Shown here: positions 7,894-16,047 of the stretch, one piece after another | Numbering within the stretch: the stretch's first letter is position 1 | How the letters are laid out: every line of letters starts with the position of its first letter | Source of the DNA: Hyphomicrobiales bacterium | GTDB taxonomy: Bacteria; Pseudomonadota; Alphaproteobacteria; Rhizobiales; Rhizobiaceae | Assembly: GCA_002401155.1 (NCBI GenBank) | Contig: NVSG01000004.1 | Location: 67,258 to 116,817, forward strand | Direction: 5' to 3' | Length of the DNA stretch: 49,560 nt | Made by a program: the position numbers and the translations under genes | Notes under the pieces: generated by a model | Databases searched by the model: none | The model's input: only the letters and a program-made list of their open reading frames with translations | What the model was told of the DNA's origin: nothing

Positions 7894-8679
7894 TTAATTC
7901 ATTTGGCTGACAAGCATTCTGGTCTGTTCATTGGCAGGAAAGCTTTGTTCAATCATCAACCCATCTACCAGAGCGTCACGCGCCGAACCGAATGAGGTGA
8001 TGGTGGTAATCCAGCTGGTTTCCAGCGCACCCAGAGAAATAGTGATCGGTAAAACCGCTGCTGGAACAGGGTTTTGAAGGTTTTCCAAATCCTGAGAAAG
8101 CGCTTCCGCAACGGCCTCATCCTCCATCAACCGCTTGATATGCGCATGCAACGGGCTGGATGGCCCCTGTAACCATGCTTCCGAGCGCGCCCGAAGGATC
8201 AATGAGCGTGCGACCTCTTTCCAATTTACAATCAAAGACTTACCCATATCAGAAGCAATCAACAGATCGAGCATGTTGATATCAGTTGGTTCATCCACCC
8301 CCATAAGGGCGGCAAAGCGAAGATAGCCCTGATTTGCCTTGAGAATATCATAGGAGGAATTGAGCAAGACGGCAGGATAAGGGTCGTGGTTTTCCATTAT
8401 CAGATTAATCGCTTGCGCCACTTCTTCAGGCAACTGATCTGCGTTGGTTGTACCCTGATAGCGCGGCGTAAAGCCAGCAGCCGAAAATAGCATATTGCTC
8501 TCAGTTGCATTCACCTCCAGAGCCTCGCAAAGGCGAATGATCATGCCTTCTGTTGGCCGTGATCTTCCAGTTTCCAGAAATGAAAGATGGCGCGTTGATA
8601 TCCCTGCTTCTCCGGCCAGCCCCATCTGGCTTAACCTCCGATGATTGCGCCATTCCTTCAATTTACTGCCAAATTCCAT
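7894..8679 (-). CDS. XRE-family regulator with MmyB-like ligand-binding domain
   Basis: The N terminus is a classic HTH_XRE domain (about 5-65: LKEWRNHRRLSQMGLAGEAGISTRHLSFLETGRSRPT). It is followed by a domain of about 180 residues of the MmyB-like type (HDPYPAVLLNSSYDILKANQGYLRF and onward), found in regulators thought to bind small fatty-acid-like or hydrophobic ligands in a PAS-like pocket. I place the start at ATG 8679, which has GGAG six bases upstream; GTG and ATG codons four and two residues upstream are in frame. It is divergent from a 4-TM membrane protein gene. The intervening 124 bases hold a strong imperfect palindrome, so it likely controls its own gene and that neighbour. The ligand is unknown. 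Confidence 0.88.
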   Translation of the reverse strand: MEFGSKLKEWRNHRRLSQMGLAGEAGISTRHLSFLETGRSRPTEGMIIRLCEALEVNATESNMLFSAAGFTPRYQGTTNADQLPEEVAQAINLIMENHDPYPAVLLNSSYDILKANQGYLRFAALMGVDEPTDINMLDLLIASDMGKSLIVNWKEVARSLILRARSEAWLQGPSSPLHAHIKRLMEDEAVAEALSQDLENLQNPVPAAVLPITISLGALETSWITTITSFGSARDALVDGLMIEQSFPANEQTRMLVSQMN

Positions 8680-8722
8680 GCCCATCTCCACGTTTCAGGA
8701 GAAATGTACCATGCCCGGTCAT

Positions 8723-8753
8723 AATTTCCATTACCTCACGGGTAATTGGAATT
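8723..8753. promoter_or_regulatory. Candidate operator between the XRE regulator and the 4-TM protein gene
   Basis: AATTTCCATTACC (8723-8735) and GGTAATTGGAATT (8741-8753) are inverted repeats matching at 11 of 13 positions around TCACG. The element is about 45 bases upstream of the regulator start and 50 upstream of the membrane protein start. That is the expected position for a shared operator of a divergent regulator-target pair. Confidence 0.55.
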
Positions 8754-8803
8754 GCGAACTCGATGGTTAGTTTGGGGCCATCAACCACGAAAGGAATGGT
8801 GCT

Positions 8804-9223
8804 ATGTCACAAACACCAAACAAATTACAAAAAATATATTATTTCGATTTCTGGTTTATGATTGCCAGCGCCAGCACCTTAATTCTGGCTGGGATGGTGC
8901 TCGGACCGTTGATTATTCCAGATATTTCAACCCTATGGTTCATTGCCGTTGGTGTAGGCTTGTTGCCATGGGCTTTCTTTAATCGCTATTTATCCAATCA
9001 AACCCATCCCAAAGCCCCGCTTTTTGGCATCAACGTAACGGGTGATATATTGTGGGTCTTTACGAGCATTGTTGCATTGATATTTGCCCGGGAATGGCTG
9101 ACCGGATTTGGCGTTATTGCGGTTGTCGCAATAGCGATGGCCGTGGGCGAACTGGCTTGGCTTAAGCTATCCAATCGCAGACATATATCAGCGGGAACAA
9201 CGGCTCTGCCTCAGTCATCGTAA
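8804..9223 (+). CDS. Four-helix integral membrane protein of unknown function, probable target of the divergent XRE regulator
   Basis: The 139-residue protein has four hydrophobic segments: about 16-38 (FWFMIASASTLILAGMVLG), 44-62 (LWFIAVGVGLLPWAFF), 80-98 (ILWVFTSIVALIFA) and 104-122 (GFGVIAVVAIAMAVGELAWL). Short loops join them and the tail is polar. The overall plan resembles small SPW/DoxX-like or DUF-type four-helix proteins, but I do not recognise a named family. ATG 8804 has an AAAGGAA ribosome site. The gene is divergent from an XRE/MmyB-type regulator. Its last 13 bases overlap the end of arfB on the other strand. Confidence 0.7.
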   Translation: MSQTPNKLQKIYYFDFWFMIASASTLILAGMVLGPLIIPDISTLWFIAVGVGLLPWAFFNRYLSNQTHPKAPLFGINVTGDILWVFTSIVALIFAREWLTGFGVIAVVAIAMAVGELAWLKLSNRRHISAGTTALPQSS

Positions 9224-9630
9224 CTGCCCTTATTGCGCATCTTTTTGGTAAAAGATCGCCCTGCTTTTTTCTTAAGACGACGCTCGACGGAACCTCTGCT
9301 TGGTCTGGTCGGGCGTCTTTTCTTTGGCGGTGGCTTGGAGGCTTCCGCAACGAATCTTGCCAGTCGAAGCCGGGCATCCTCGCGGTTTTGCACCTGAGTA
9401 CGATAATGGGTGGCCTCAATCTGAAGCACCCCACTCTTGCTCATCAAATGACTGGCAATCTGCACCAACTGTTCCTTAGCCCGCTGGCTAAGAGAGGGCG
9501 AGGTGCGAACGTTGAACTTCAACTGAACGCCGGTCGAGACCTTATTGACATTTTGCCCACCGGGGCCAGACGAACGGATAAAACTTTCCGATAGTTCCGA
9601 CTCTGGAATGGTGAGTACAGGATCAGCCAT
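9211..9630 (-). CDS. arfB: Alternative ribosome-rescue factor ArfB (YaeJ), codon-independent peptidyl-tRNA hydrolase
   Basis: ArfB releases nascent chains from ribosomes stalled without a stop codon. It enters the empty mRNA channel with a basic C-terminal tail and hydrolyses peptidyl-tRNA with a GGQ motif. Here the GGQ lies in IRSSGPGGQNVNKVST (residues 24-26). The protein is 139 residues, the typical ArfB length, and lacks the codon-recognition domains of RF1 and RF2. The tail from about residue 95 is Lys/Arg-rich (PPPKKRRPTRPSRGSVERRLKKKAGRSFTKKMRNKG), as required for the mRNA channel. It follows pheT by 19 bases on the same strand. I see no good ribosome site before ATG 9630, so coupling to pheT is possible. 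Confidence 0.93.
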   Translation of the reverse strand: MADPVLTIPESELSESFIRSSGPGGQNVNKVSTGVQLKFNVRTSPSLSQRAKEQLVQIASHLMSKSGVLQIEATHYRTQVQNREDARLRLARFVAEASKPPPKKRRPTRPSRGSVERRLKKKAGRSFTKKMRNKGSYDD

Positions 9631-9649
9631 AAGGTTCGTTAAGCGGAGC

Positions 9650-12082
9650 TTAGCCCCGCAAGACGCCTCCGGTGGATTTCAATACATTAGCGATGATTTT
9701 TTGCGAAATCCCGTCGATTTCTTCGTCAGTAAAGGTTTTGTCGGTCGGTTGAAGGGTAACCTCAATAGCAACAGATTTTTTATCCTCACCAAGGGACGCA
9801 CCTTCAAACACATCGAAAACCGAAACATTGGAAATCATCTTCTTATCGGCAGAAGATGCTGCACGCAGCAGGCTTGCCGCGTTGGCTGATTTATCAAGCA
9901 CAAAGGCAAAATCACGTTTCACCGGTTGCAAACTATCAAGGCTCAAAGGCGGCTTGGTTTTTGTCGCTTTTTTGCGCGGGGTAGGGATTGTATCCAGCCA
10001 CACTTCAAAGCCACAAAGCGGTCCGGAAACATCGAGGTTTTCCAGTGTGAACGGGTGCAATTCACCAAAATGACCAAGGATCATTTTCGGTCCCAACTGA
10101 ATAGTGCCCGAACGGCCCGGATGATACCATTCCGGGGCAGTAGCGGTGATCTGCACCTTGGACGTATCCATACCGCAAGCTTCAAGCACAGCCAGCGCAT
10201 CGGCTTTGGCATCGTAGACGCCAACGGCTTCGGTTGGACCACTCCAATGCCTGCCAGAACCGATAAGACCTGCTGTTCCGCGGCGAATGCCACCGGCAAC
10301 GCGGAGCTGCTCTTCAGGGTTATCACCACGATAAATATGACTGACTTCGAACAGAGCCACATCGCCGTAGCCTCTATCGGCATTGGCCTGCGCTGCAAGA
10401 ATGAGCGATGGCAACAATGATGGGCGCATATGGGCCATTTCAACCGAGATCGGATTGGCCAGCGCCAAAACATCAGCGCCGCCGCCAAAAGCTTCAGCCT
10501 GAGTTTTGGAAATAAACGACCAGGTTATCGCTTCCTGCATGCCGCGTGTAGCGAGCATGCGCCGCGCTGCACGGGTACGGATCTGGCCTTCAGTGAGAAT
10601 TTTACCATTGACCACACCGAGGGATTCCAACGGACGGGATTCAATTTTGTTGATTCCGTGAATGCGCATGACTTCTTCCACCAGATCAGCCTTGCCAAAT
10701 ATATCTGGCCGCCAGCTTGGAACCGCAACTTGCAAAATATCGCCAGTGCCAGAAACGCCAAAACCAAGGCGCTGTAATATGGAGATAATTTCCTCGGTCG
10801 AAACAGTAAGCCCTGTAAGGCGTTCGACCTCAGATATTGGAAAATCAAGGATCAAAGAAGGTTTTGGCACCTCACCGGAAATCACCGCTTCCGATGGTTC
10901 TCCGCCGCAAAGTTCCATCACCAAATTGGTCGCATGGTCAAGACCCGGCACCATGAAGGAGGGATCAATGCCGCGCTCATTGCGGTAGCGCGCGTCGGTA
11001 ATAATGCCCTGATCACGGCCAGTACGCGCAATATTCATCGGTTCCCAAAGGGCTGATTCTATTAGCACATTGACGGTTTCTTCTGAACAACCGGAAACCT
11101 CGCCGCCCATAACACCGGCGAGAGATTCAACGCCATTATCGTCAGCAATGACGCAGTTATTGGCGGTGAGCTTATATTCCTTGCCATCTAGACCAAGGAA
11201 TTTTTCACCGTCTTCAGCATGGCGAACAATCAGATCGCCCTTCACCTTATCCGCATCAAATACGTGTAGCGGACGACCAAGATCGAAGGTCACATAATTG
11301 GTAATATCCACCAGCGCCGAAATCGGGCGAAGGCCAATGGCTTTCAAACGTTTCTGCATCCATTGGGGTGACTGGCCGTTTTTTACACCGCGCACATAGC
11401 GCAGGCCAAAGGCCGGGCAAAGACTGTCTTTGTCGCCAAACTCAAGTTTTACATCCAGCGGGCAGGGGAATTTAGCCACAGGCTCAGCCACGTTAAGCTT
11501 CTTCACTTTACCAATGCCAAAAGCTTCCAGATCACGGGCAATGCCCGCAATACCGAGAGCATCAGGGCGGTTAGGCGTGATGCCGATTTCGATCACCGGA
11601 TCATCCAGCCCGGCATAGGCCGCAAAGGAAGAGCCAGTCTCGAACTCACCTTCGCCAGAAATATCGATAATACCGTCATGTTCATCGGAAAGTTCAAGCT
11701 CACGCTCGGAACACATCATGCCATGGCTTTCAACGCCGCGAATATTACCGACAGAAAGCGTGATATCAATGCCCGGCACATAGGTTCCCGGCCCTGCAAA
11801 AGCCCCGACCAGACCTTCTTTGGCATTGGGCGCACCGCAAACCACTTGGATCGGCTTGCCGCCATTATGGTTTGGTCCCGCATCAACGCTTAGAACCCGA
11901 AGCCGGTCGGCATCGGGATGCTGTTCAGCGCTCAACACTTTGGCAATCACAAACGGCGCGTAAGCGGCACGATCATCGACCGCCTCAACCTCAAGACCAA
12001 TCATATTGAGCGCATCAAGAATTTCGCTCAAGGTGGCTTCGGTTTCCAGATGATCTTTCAGCCAGGAAAGGGTGAATTTCAT
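9650..12082 (-). CDS. pheT: Phenylalanyl-tRNA synthetase beta subunit
   Basis: PheT forms the alpha2-beta2 PheRS that charges tRNA-Phe. The 810 residues match the family length. In order: an N-terminal [21 protein letters not shown] segment; an OB-fold/EMAP-like tRNA-binding domain (about 40-150: [25 protein letters not shown]); a B3/4 editing region (about 210-390, including [29 protein letters not shown]); a B5 domain (about 400-480); a synthetase-like core ([32 protein letters not shown]); and a C-terminal FDX-ACB anticodon-binding domain (about 715-808: [19 protein letters not shown]). It lies 48 bases downstream of pheS on the same strand, the normal pheST arrangement. Confidence 0.97.
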   Translation of the reverse strand: MKFTLSWLKDHLETEATLSEILDALNMIGLEVEAVDDRAAYAPFVIAKVLSAEQHPDADRLRVLSVDAGPNHNGGKPIQVVCGAPNAKEGLVGAFAGPGTYVPGIDITLSVGNIRGVESHGMMCSERELELSDEHDGIIDISGEGEFETGSSFAAYAGLDDPVIEIGITPNRPDALGIAGIARDLEAFGIGKVKKLNVAEPVAKFPCPLDVKLEFGDKDSLCPAFGLRYVRGVKNGQSPQWMQKRLKAIGLRPISALVDITNYVTFDLGRPLHVFDADKVKGDLIVRHAEDGEKFLGLDGKEYKLTANNCVIADDNGVESLAGVMGGEVSGCSEETVNVLIESALWEPMNIARTGRDQGIITDARYRNERGIDPSFMVPGLDHATNLVMELCGGEPSEAVISGEVPKPSLILDFPISEVERLTGLTVSTEEIISILQRLGFGVSGTGDILQVAVPSWRPDIFGKADLVEEVMRIHGINKIESRPLESLGVVNGKILTEGQIRTRAARRMLATRGMQEAITWSFISKTQAEAFGGGADVLALANPISVEMAHMRPSLLPSLILAAQANADRGYGDVALFEVSHIYRGDNPEEQLRVAGGIRRGTAGLIGSGRHWSGPTEAVGVYDAKADALAVLEACGMDTSKVQITATAPEWYHPGRSGTIQLGPKMILGHFGELHPFTLENLDVSGPLCGFEVWLDTIPTPRKKATKTKPPLSLDSLQPVKRDFAFVLDKSANAASLLRAASSADKKMISNVSVFDVFEGASLGEDKKSVAIEVTLQPTDKTFTDEEIDGISQKIIANVLKSTGGVLRG

Positions 12083-12130
12083 TTTATTTCTGCCTTATTA
12101 GTCGGCTAAATGCCGGGAAATCTCATATAA

Positions 12131-13213
12131 TTAGGTACTTAAACCACCAAAAAGCGTCGGCATATCCAAAGGACGGAAACCGTAATGATCCATCCAACGC
12201 ACATCCGCATCAAAAAACTCACGTAAATCGGGCATGCCATATTTCAACATGGCGAGGCGATCAATGCCGATGCCCCACGCAAAGCCCTGATAAACATCAG
12301 GATCAAGCCCGCCGGAACGAAGCACATTGGGATGCACCATGCCGCAGCCCAAAACTTCCATCCAGTCTGAGCCTTCGCCAAATTTTATTTCCTTGCCGGA
12401 GCGATCACACTGAATATCGAGTTCCAGCGAGGGTTCCGTAAACGGGAAGAAAGACGGGCGAAAACGCATGCCCACCTGCTCCACTTCAAAAAAGGCCTTG
12501 GTGAATTCTTCCAAAACCCATTTCAAATTGCCGATATTGCTTTTCTTATCGACCACCAACCCTTCAAGCTGGTGAAACATTGGTGAATGGGTGGCGTCAC
12601 TATCACAGCGATAAGTCTTGCCGGGAATAACAATGCGGATCGGTGGTTCTTGTGATTCCATCGTATGGATTTGCACCGGGCTGGTATGGGTACGCAAAAC
12701 CTTGCGTTTGCCATCTTCGCCCTCATTGAAAAAGAACGTGTCGTGCATTTCGCGAGCCGGATGACCTTCCGGAAAATTCAGAGCGGTGAAATTGTAATAA
12801 TCAGTCTCGATATCCGGCCCTTCAGCAATGGAAAACCCCATATCGGCAAAAATCGCGGTGATTTCATCGGTAACTTGCGTAATCGGATGAATACGCCCGA
12901 CTTGCGCCGGTGATGGCCGCAGCGGCAAGGTCACATCGAGGGTTTCATTCACCAGCCGCGCTTCAATGGCAGCTTTACCAAGCACCTGTTTGCGTGCAGC
13001 GATGGCATCGGTGATTGAAACCTTAAGTCCGTTCAGCGCCGGGCCCATCACTTTGCGTTCTTCCGGCGTCATCTTGCCAAGGGTCTTCATCATGGTAGAA
13101 ATCGAGCCCTTTTTGCCAAGGCTGGCAATGCGCACAGCTTCAAGCGCGGCTTCATCGCTGGCCCCATCAATCTGGGTGCGGATTTCAGTTTCAAGTTCGG
13201 CAATTTCAGACAT
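12131..13213 (-). CDS. pheS: Phenylalanyl-tRNA synthetase alpha subunit
   Basis: This is the catalytic subunit of PheRS, 360 residues as in other alphaproteobacteria. An N-terminal coiled-coil tRNA-binding segment (about 1-85) is followed by the class II aminoacylation core. Motif 1 region: [21 protein letters not shown]. Motif 2 region: [15 protein letters not shown] and [21 protein letters not shown]. Motif 3: [19 protein letters not shown]. The start is ATG 13213 (MSEIAELE), with GAGAA seven bases upstream; a TTG at 13225 is in frame but lacks support. A strong intrinsic hairpin with a T-rich tail sits between rplT and this start, suggesting termination or attenuation. Confidence 0.97.
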   Translation of the reverse strand: MSEIAELETEIRTQIDGASDEAALEAVRIASLGKKGSISTMMKTLGKMTPEERKVMGPALNGLKVSITDAIAARKQVLGKAAIEARLVNETLDVTLPLRPSPAQVGRIHPITQVTDEITAIFADMGFSIAEGPDIETDYYNFTALNFPEGHPAREMHDTFFFNEGEDGKRKVLRTHTSPVQIHTMESQEPPIRIVIPGKTYRCDSDATHSPMFHQLEGLVVDKKSNIGNLKWVLEEFTKAFFEVEQVGMRFRPSFFPFTEPSLELDIQCDRSGKEIKFGEGSDWMEVLGCGMVHPNVLRSGGLDPDVYQGFAWGIGIDRLAMLKYGMPDLREFFDADVRWMDHYGFRPLDMPTLFGGLST

Positions 13214-13233
13214 TATGTTTCTCAAAATTCAGT

Positions 13234-13275
13234 TTAAAACAAGAAAACCCGCCCTGGCGTTGGCCAGCGCGGGTT
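13234..13275 (-). terminator. Intrinsic terminator or attenuator between rplT and pheS
   Basis: On the minus strand AACCCGC-G-CTGGC-CAAC-GCCAG-G-GCGGGTT forms a 12-bp stem with one internal G-G mismatch and a four-base loop. It is followed at once by TTTTCTTGTTTT. Its orientation matches the rpmI-rplT-pheS-pheT reading direction. It begins about 37 bases after the rplT stop and ends about 20 bases before the pheS ATG. It either ends the ribosomal-protein transcript or conditionally gates pheST. Confidence 0.78.
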
Positions 13276-13311
13276 CCCGATAAAATTATCAGCAATGGGA
13301 AGCGCGCTAGC

Positions 13312-13713
13312 CTATCGGACAGCAGCTTCGAATGCGTTTGGTGTGGTATCTTTCAGATAAACCAGCGCTTCTTTAGCCTTTTTGGCCAAATTAGCGAAAG
13401 CTTCCGGCTGATGAATAGCCAGATCAGAAAGAACCTTACGATCCACTTCAATGCCTGATTTGGTCAGGCCATCAATGAAGCGGCCATAAGTCAAACCGTG
13501 CAAGCGAGCGGCAGCATTAATACGCTGAACCCAAAGAGAGCGGAAATTCCGTTTTCTGGTTTTCCGGTCGCGGTAAGCGTATTGAGCGGCTTTTTCGACG
13601 GCCTGCTTGGCAATACGAATGGTTGTTCTGCGAGAGGCGTAAAAGCCTTTTGCTTTTTTAAGTACTTTTTTGTGTCTTGCATGGGCGGTTACACCGCGTT
13701 TTACACGTGCCAT
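13312..13713 (-). CDS. rplT: 50S ribosomal protein L20
   Basis: L20 binds 23S rRNA early in large-subunit assembly. The sequence starts [28 protein letters not shown] and continues with [34 protein letters not shown], both hallmark L20 blocks. It has 133 residues including an alphaproteobacterial C-terminal extension ([29 protein letters not shown]). It follows rpmI by 30 bases. In E. coli L20 represses the rpmI-rplT mRNA; whether it does so here cannot be told. infC, often upstream in other bacteria, is absent. Confidence 0.98.
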   Translation of the reverse strand: MARVKRGVTAHARHKKVLKKAKGFYASRRTTIRIAKQAVEKAAQYAYRDRKTRKRNFRSLWVQRINAAARLHGLTYGRFIDGLTKSGIEVDRKVLSDLAIHQPEAFANLAKKAKEALVYLKDTTPNAFEAAVR

Positions 13714-13743
13714 GTCTTTATCTCCAAACTAGGGTGTTGCGGC

Positions 13744-13941
13744 TTAGCCGTAAGGTAGGAATTTTTTAACGATTTTTGCATCTGCTGCACAAAGTGTGGT
13801 GGTACCACGGGCTTTGCGAAGAAAGCTGTTCGAACGTTTAATCATGCCATGCTGTTTACCAGCCTGAGTGGCTTTAACCTTGCCGGAAGCGGTAAGTTTG
13901 AAGCGTTTTTTCACGCTTGATTTGGTCTTCATCTTGGGCAT
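13744..13941 (-). CDS. rpmI: 50S ribosomal protein L35
   Basis: The 65-residue product, [23 protein letters not shown], is typical L35 and ends [13 protein letters not shown]. The start is ATG 13941, with AAGGA eight bases upstream; an in-frame ATG 12 codons further upstream is not used in the family. It is the first gene of the rpmI-rplT pair. The 216 bases between it and dut carry no gene; only the promoter region and a small palindrome at 14136-14150 are apparent. Confidence 0.97.
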   Translation of the reverse strand: MPKMKTKSSVKKRFKLTASGKVKATQAGKQHGMIKRSNSFLRKARGTTTLCAADAKIVKKFLPYG

Positions 13942-14135
13942 TTTGCGGTTCCTTTCAAAAAACTCCCAAGAACCCATGAATTATCGAGGCTAGCTCAACA
14001 AAACGGACCTTGGGAAAAGTCAAAAGCCCCACTGACCAGAGCGGAGCTTCGCAAGTGTGATCACCATGGCATGCCCTGCCAGATGATCAATCGAGGCGAT
14101 CTATAGCGCCGGAACGGGAATTTCGCAAGCTTTTT

Positions 14136-14150
14136 ATCACATTATGTGAT
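14136..14150. repeat. Perfect 7-bp palindrome just downstream of dut
   Basis: ATCACAT, a central T, and ATGTGAT lie eight bases past the dut stop codon and about 195 bases upstream of rpmI. A run of T on the plus-strand left side means there is no U-tract on the minus-strand transcript, so it is not an intrinsic terminator for dut. It could be a protein site for rpmI transcription or a short mRNA-end hairpin. Confidence 0.35.
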
Positions 14151-14157
14151 GAATCTA

Positions 14158-14604
14158 CTACGTTCCAGTCGAGCCAAACCCGCCTGAACCTCGTTCTGTC
14201 TCACCAGCAAGATTGGATTCGGCGATTTTCACCTGAGTAACGGGTGCCACAACCATTTGCGCGATGCGCATGCCTCTGGTGATGGTGAAGGGCTCTTGCC
14301 CGTGATTGATCAGCAAAACCTTCACTTCGCCGCGATAATCCGCATCGATGGTTCCCGGTGTGTTGAGGCAGGTAATGCCGTTTTTATAGGCAAGGCCGGA
14401 ACGGGGCCGGATCTGGCCTTCATGGCCGGAGGGTAGTTCCATGATCAGGCCGGTAGGAATAAGTTGGCGCTCGCCGGGAGCCAGAATGATGTTTTCATCG
14501 CAGGCGGCGCGCAAATCCATTCCAGCAGCCTCGCTGGTTTCATAAGCCGGCAAATCAAGCCCGAAACTATGGGGCATACGGATGATGGTTAGGGTCTGGC
14601 TCAT
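14158..14604 (-). CDS. dut: Deoxyuridine 5'-triphosphate nucleotidohydrolase (dUTPase)
   Basis: dUTPase hydrolyses dUTP to dUMP and pyrophosphate, keeping uracil out of DNA and feeding dTMP synthesis. All five trimeric-dUTPase motifs are visible in the 148 residues: [37 protein letters not shown] and the C-terminal flexible [11 protein letters not shown] that closes over the active site. The ATG overlaps the coaBC stop codon by four bases (ATGA). The two are translationally coupled, an arrangement common in proteobacteria (coaBC-dut). Confidence 0.97.
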   Translation of the reverse strand: MSQTLTIIRMPHSFGLDLPAYETSEAAGMDLRAACDENIILAPGERQLIPTGLIMELPSGHEGQIRPRSGLAYKNGITCLNTPGTIDADYRGEVKVLLINHGQEPFTITRGMRIAQMVVAPVTQVKIAESNLAGETERGSGGFGSTGT

Positions 14605-16001
14605 ATCTCTATCGTTTCCACGTCGAAAAATGCCACCATACGCTCAACGAGGCGTTCCGCCACCTCCTGTTTGGAGAGTTTCGGCCAGCTTTCCACACCT
14701 TCTTTGGAAATCAGATGAACAGTATTTTGATTGCCGCCCATTATGCCGGTTTCAGGTGAGACGTCATTGGCAATAATCCAGTCAGCGTTTTTGCGCTTTA
14801 GCTTGGCTTTACCGTGTTTTTCCAGATGTTCGGTTTCTGCCGCAAAGCCGATAACCAGCTTGGGACGGTTCTTGTGGTGGCCGATGCCTTTGAGGATATC
14901 CGGGTTTTCAGTAAGCTTCAAAGAGGATGGTCCTTTGCCGTCTTTCTTTTTAAGTTTCTCATCGGATGATTTGACCGTGCGCCAATCCGCAACCGCTGCA
15001 ACAAAAACGCCAATATCTGCGGGAAGGGCCGTTTCTACGATCTTTTGCATCTCGCGAGCGGTTTGAACCTTGATAATCTCCACTCCTTTCGGATCCGGAA
15101 TATTTACCGGCCCGGAAACCAGAATGACTTCCGCACCTGCTTGTGCCAGCGCTTCAGCTATCGCGTGACCCTGTTTTCCAGAGGAGCGATTGGCGATGTA
15201 GCGTACGGGGTCGATGGGTTCGTGGGTTGGGCCGGAGGTAACAATTGCCCGCATCCCGCTCAGAGGTTTTGGGCCTTCGTTCTCGGCAAGGACGGCTTGA
15301 ACCGCACCAAGAATTTCCATTGGCTCCGCCATGCGTCCAAAACCTGCCTCATTACTTTCTGCCATTTCGCCCGAATTGGGGCCAATAAAATGAATGCCGT
15401 CCGATAAAAGGGTCTGGTGATTGCGCCTTGTGGCACGATGGTTCCACATTTGCGTGTTCATGGCGGGAGCAATGAGCACGGGCTTGTTGGTGGCCATCAG
15501 GGTGGTGGAAGCTAAATCATTGGCGAGACCATTGGCCATTTTAGCCATCAAATCGGCGGTAGCAGGGGCTACTACAATGATATCGGCCTCGCGGGAAAGG
15601 CGAATATGGCCCACATCGTGCTCGTCATCGCGGTCAAACAAATCGCTAAAAACCTTGTCGCCGGAAAGCGCACCCACAGAGAGCGGTGTAATGAACTCGC
15701 TGGCAGCTGGTGTCATAATCACACGAACTGCTGCGCCACGCTCTTTAAGCCGACGAATTAAATCCAAACACTTATAGGCGGCAATACCGCCGCCAATAAT
15801 TAGAAGAATGCGTTTATCACCAAGAGATGCATCGTAATTAGCCGACGAAGCGGATGCTTTTATTGGCTGTGACTCCGCAAGCTCTGTTTGCCCCAATCGG
15901 AGGCGCGCCTCCTCTTCCATGGAGTGCCCATTTTGCGCCGCGCGTTCACGCAGAGCCTGTTTGATAGATTCGTCGAGATTTCGAATGGTGATGCTGGCCA
16001 T
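14601..16001 (-). CDS. coaBC: CoaBC (phosphopantothenoylcysteine synthetase/decarboxylase) with an N-terminal ribbon-helix-helix DNA-binding domain
   Basis: CoaBC makes 4'-phosphopantetheine for coenzyme A: CoaB joins cysteine to phosphopantothenate and CoaC decarboxylates the product with FMN. Residues about 62-235 are the flavoprotein CoaC part ([21 protein letters not shown]; the catalytic His in [20 protein letters not shown]). Residues about 255-460 are CoaB ([41 protein letters not shown]). Normal CoaBC starts about ten residues before RILLI. Here 60 extra residues precede it, beginning [20 protein letters not shown] and [16 protein letters not shown], a recognisable FitA/VapB-type ribbon-helix-helix antitoxin domain followed by a Ser/Ala-rich linker. 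No toxin gene is adjacent. The promoter before it is apparently leaderless. A TTG at residue 37 is the only plausible internal start. Confidence 0.93.
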   Translation of the reverse strand: MASITIRNLDESIKQALRERAAQNGHSMEEEARLRLGQTELAESQPIKASASSANYDASLGDKRILLIIGGGIAAYKCLDLIRRLKERGAAVRVIMTPAASEFITPLSVGALSGDKVFSDLFDRDDEHDVGHIRLSREADIIVVAPATADLMAKMANGLANDLASTTLMATNKPVLIAPAMNTQMWNHRATRRNHQTLLSDGIHFIGPNSGEMAESNEAGFGRMAEPMEILGAVQAVLAENEGPKPLSGMRAIVTSGPTHEPIDPVRYIANRSSGKQGHAIAEALAQAGAEVILVSGPVNIPDPKGVEIIKVQTAREMQKIVETALPADIGVFVAAVADWRTVKSSDEKLKKKDGKGPSSLKLTENPDILKGIGHHKNRPKLVIGFAAETEHLEKHGKAKLKRKNADWIIANDVSPETGIMGGNQNTVHLISKEGVESWPKLSKQEVAERLVERMVAFFDVETIEI

Positions 16002-16007
16002 ACGGGG

Positions 16008-16047
16008 AATATAACAATTGATTGCAATGATTGCAATGATTGCGTTT
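16008..16047 (-). promoter_or_regulatory. Promoter of coaBC overlapping a tandem 9-bp repeat
   Basis: On the minus strand TTGCAA (16031-16036), a 17-base spacer and TATATT (16008-16013) form a good sigma-70 promoter. Only six bases separate the -10 from ATG 16001 and no ribosome site is visible, so the message is probably leaderless. The -35 lies in a tandem repeat, ATTGCAATG twice plus a partial third copy ATTGCGTTT (plus strand 16021-16047). Such an array suits a ribbon-helix-helix repressor. Confidence 0.6.

Noticed and set aside
14136..14150. Intrinsic terminator of dut
   Set aside because: The T-run lies on the wrong side for a minus-strand transcript, so it is listed only as a palindrome.
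15856..16001. A separate antitoxin gene upstream of a normal coaBC
   Set aside because: There is no stop codon between the ribbon-helix-helix part and CoaC and no ATG near the usual CoaC start, so one continuous protein is the simpler reading.
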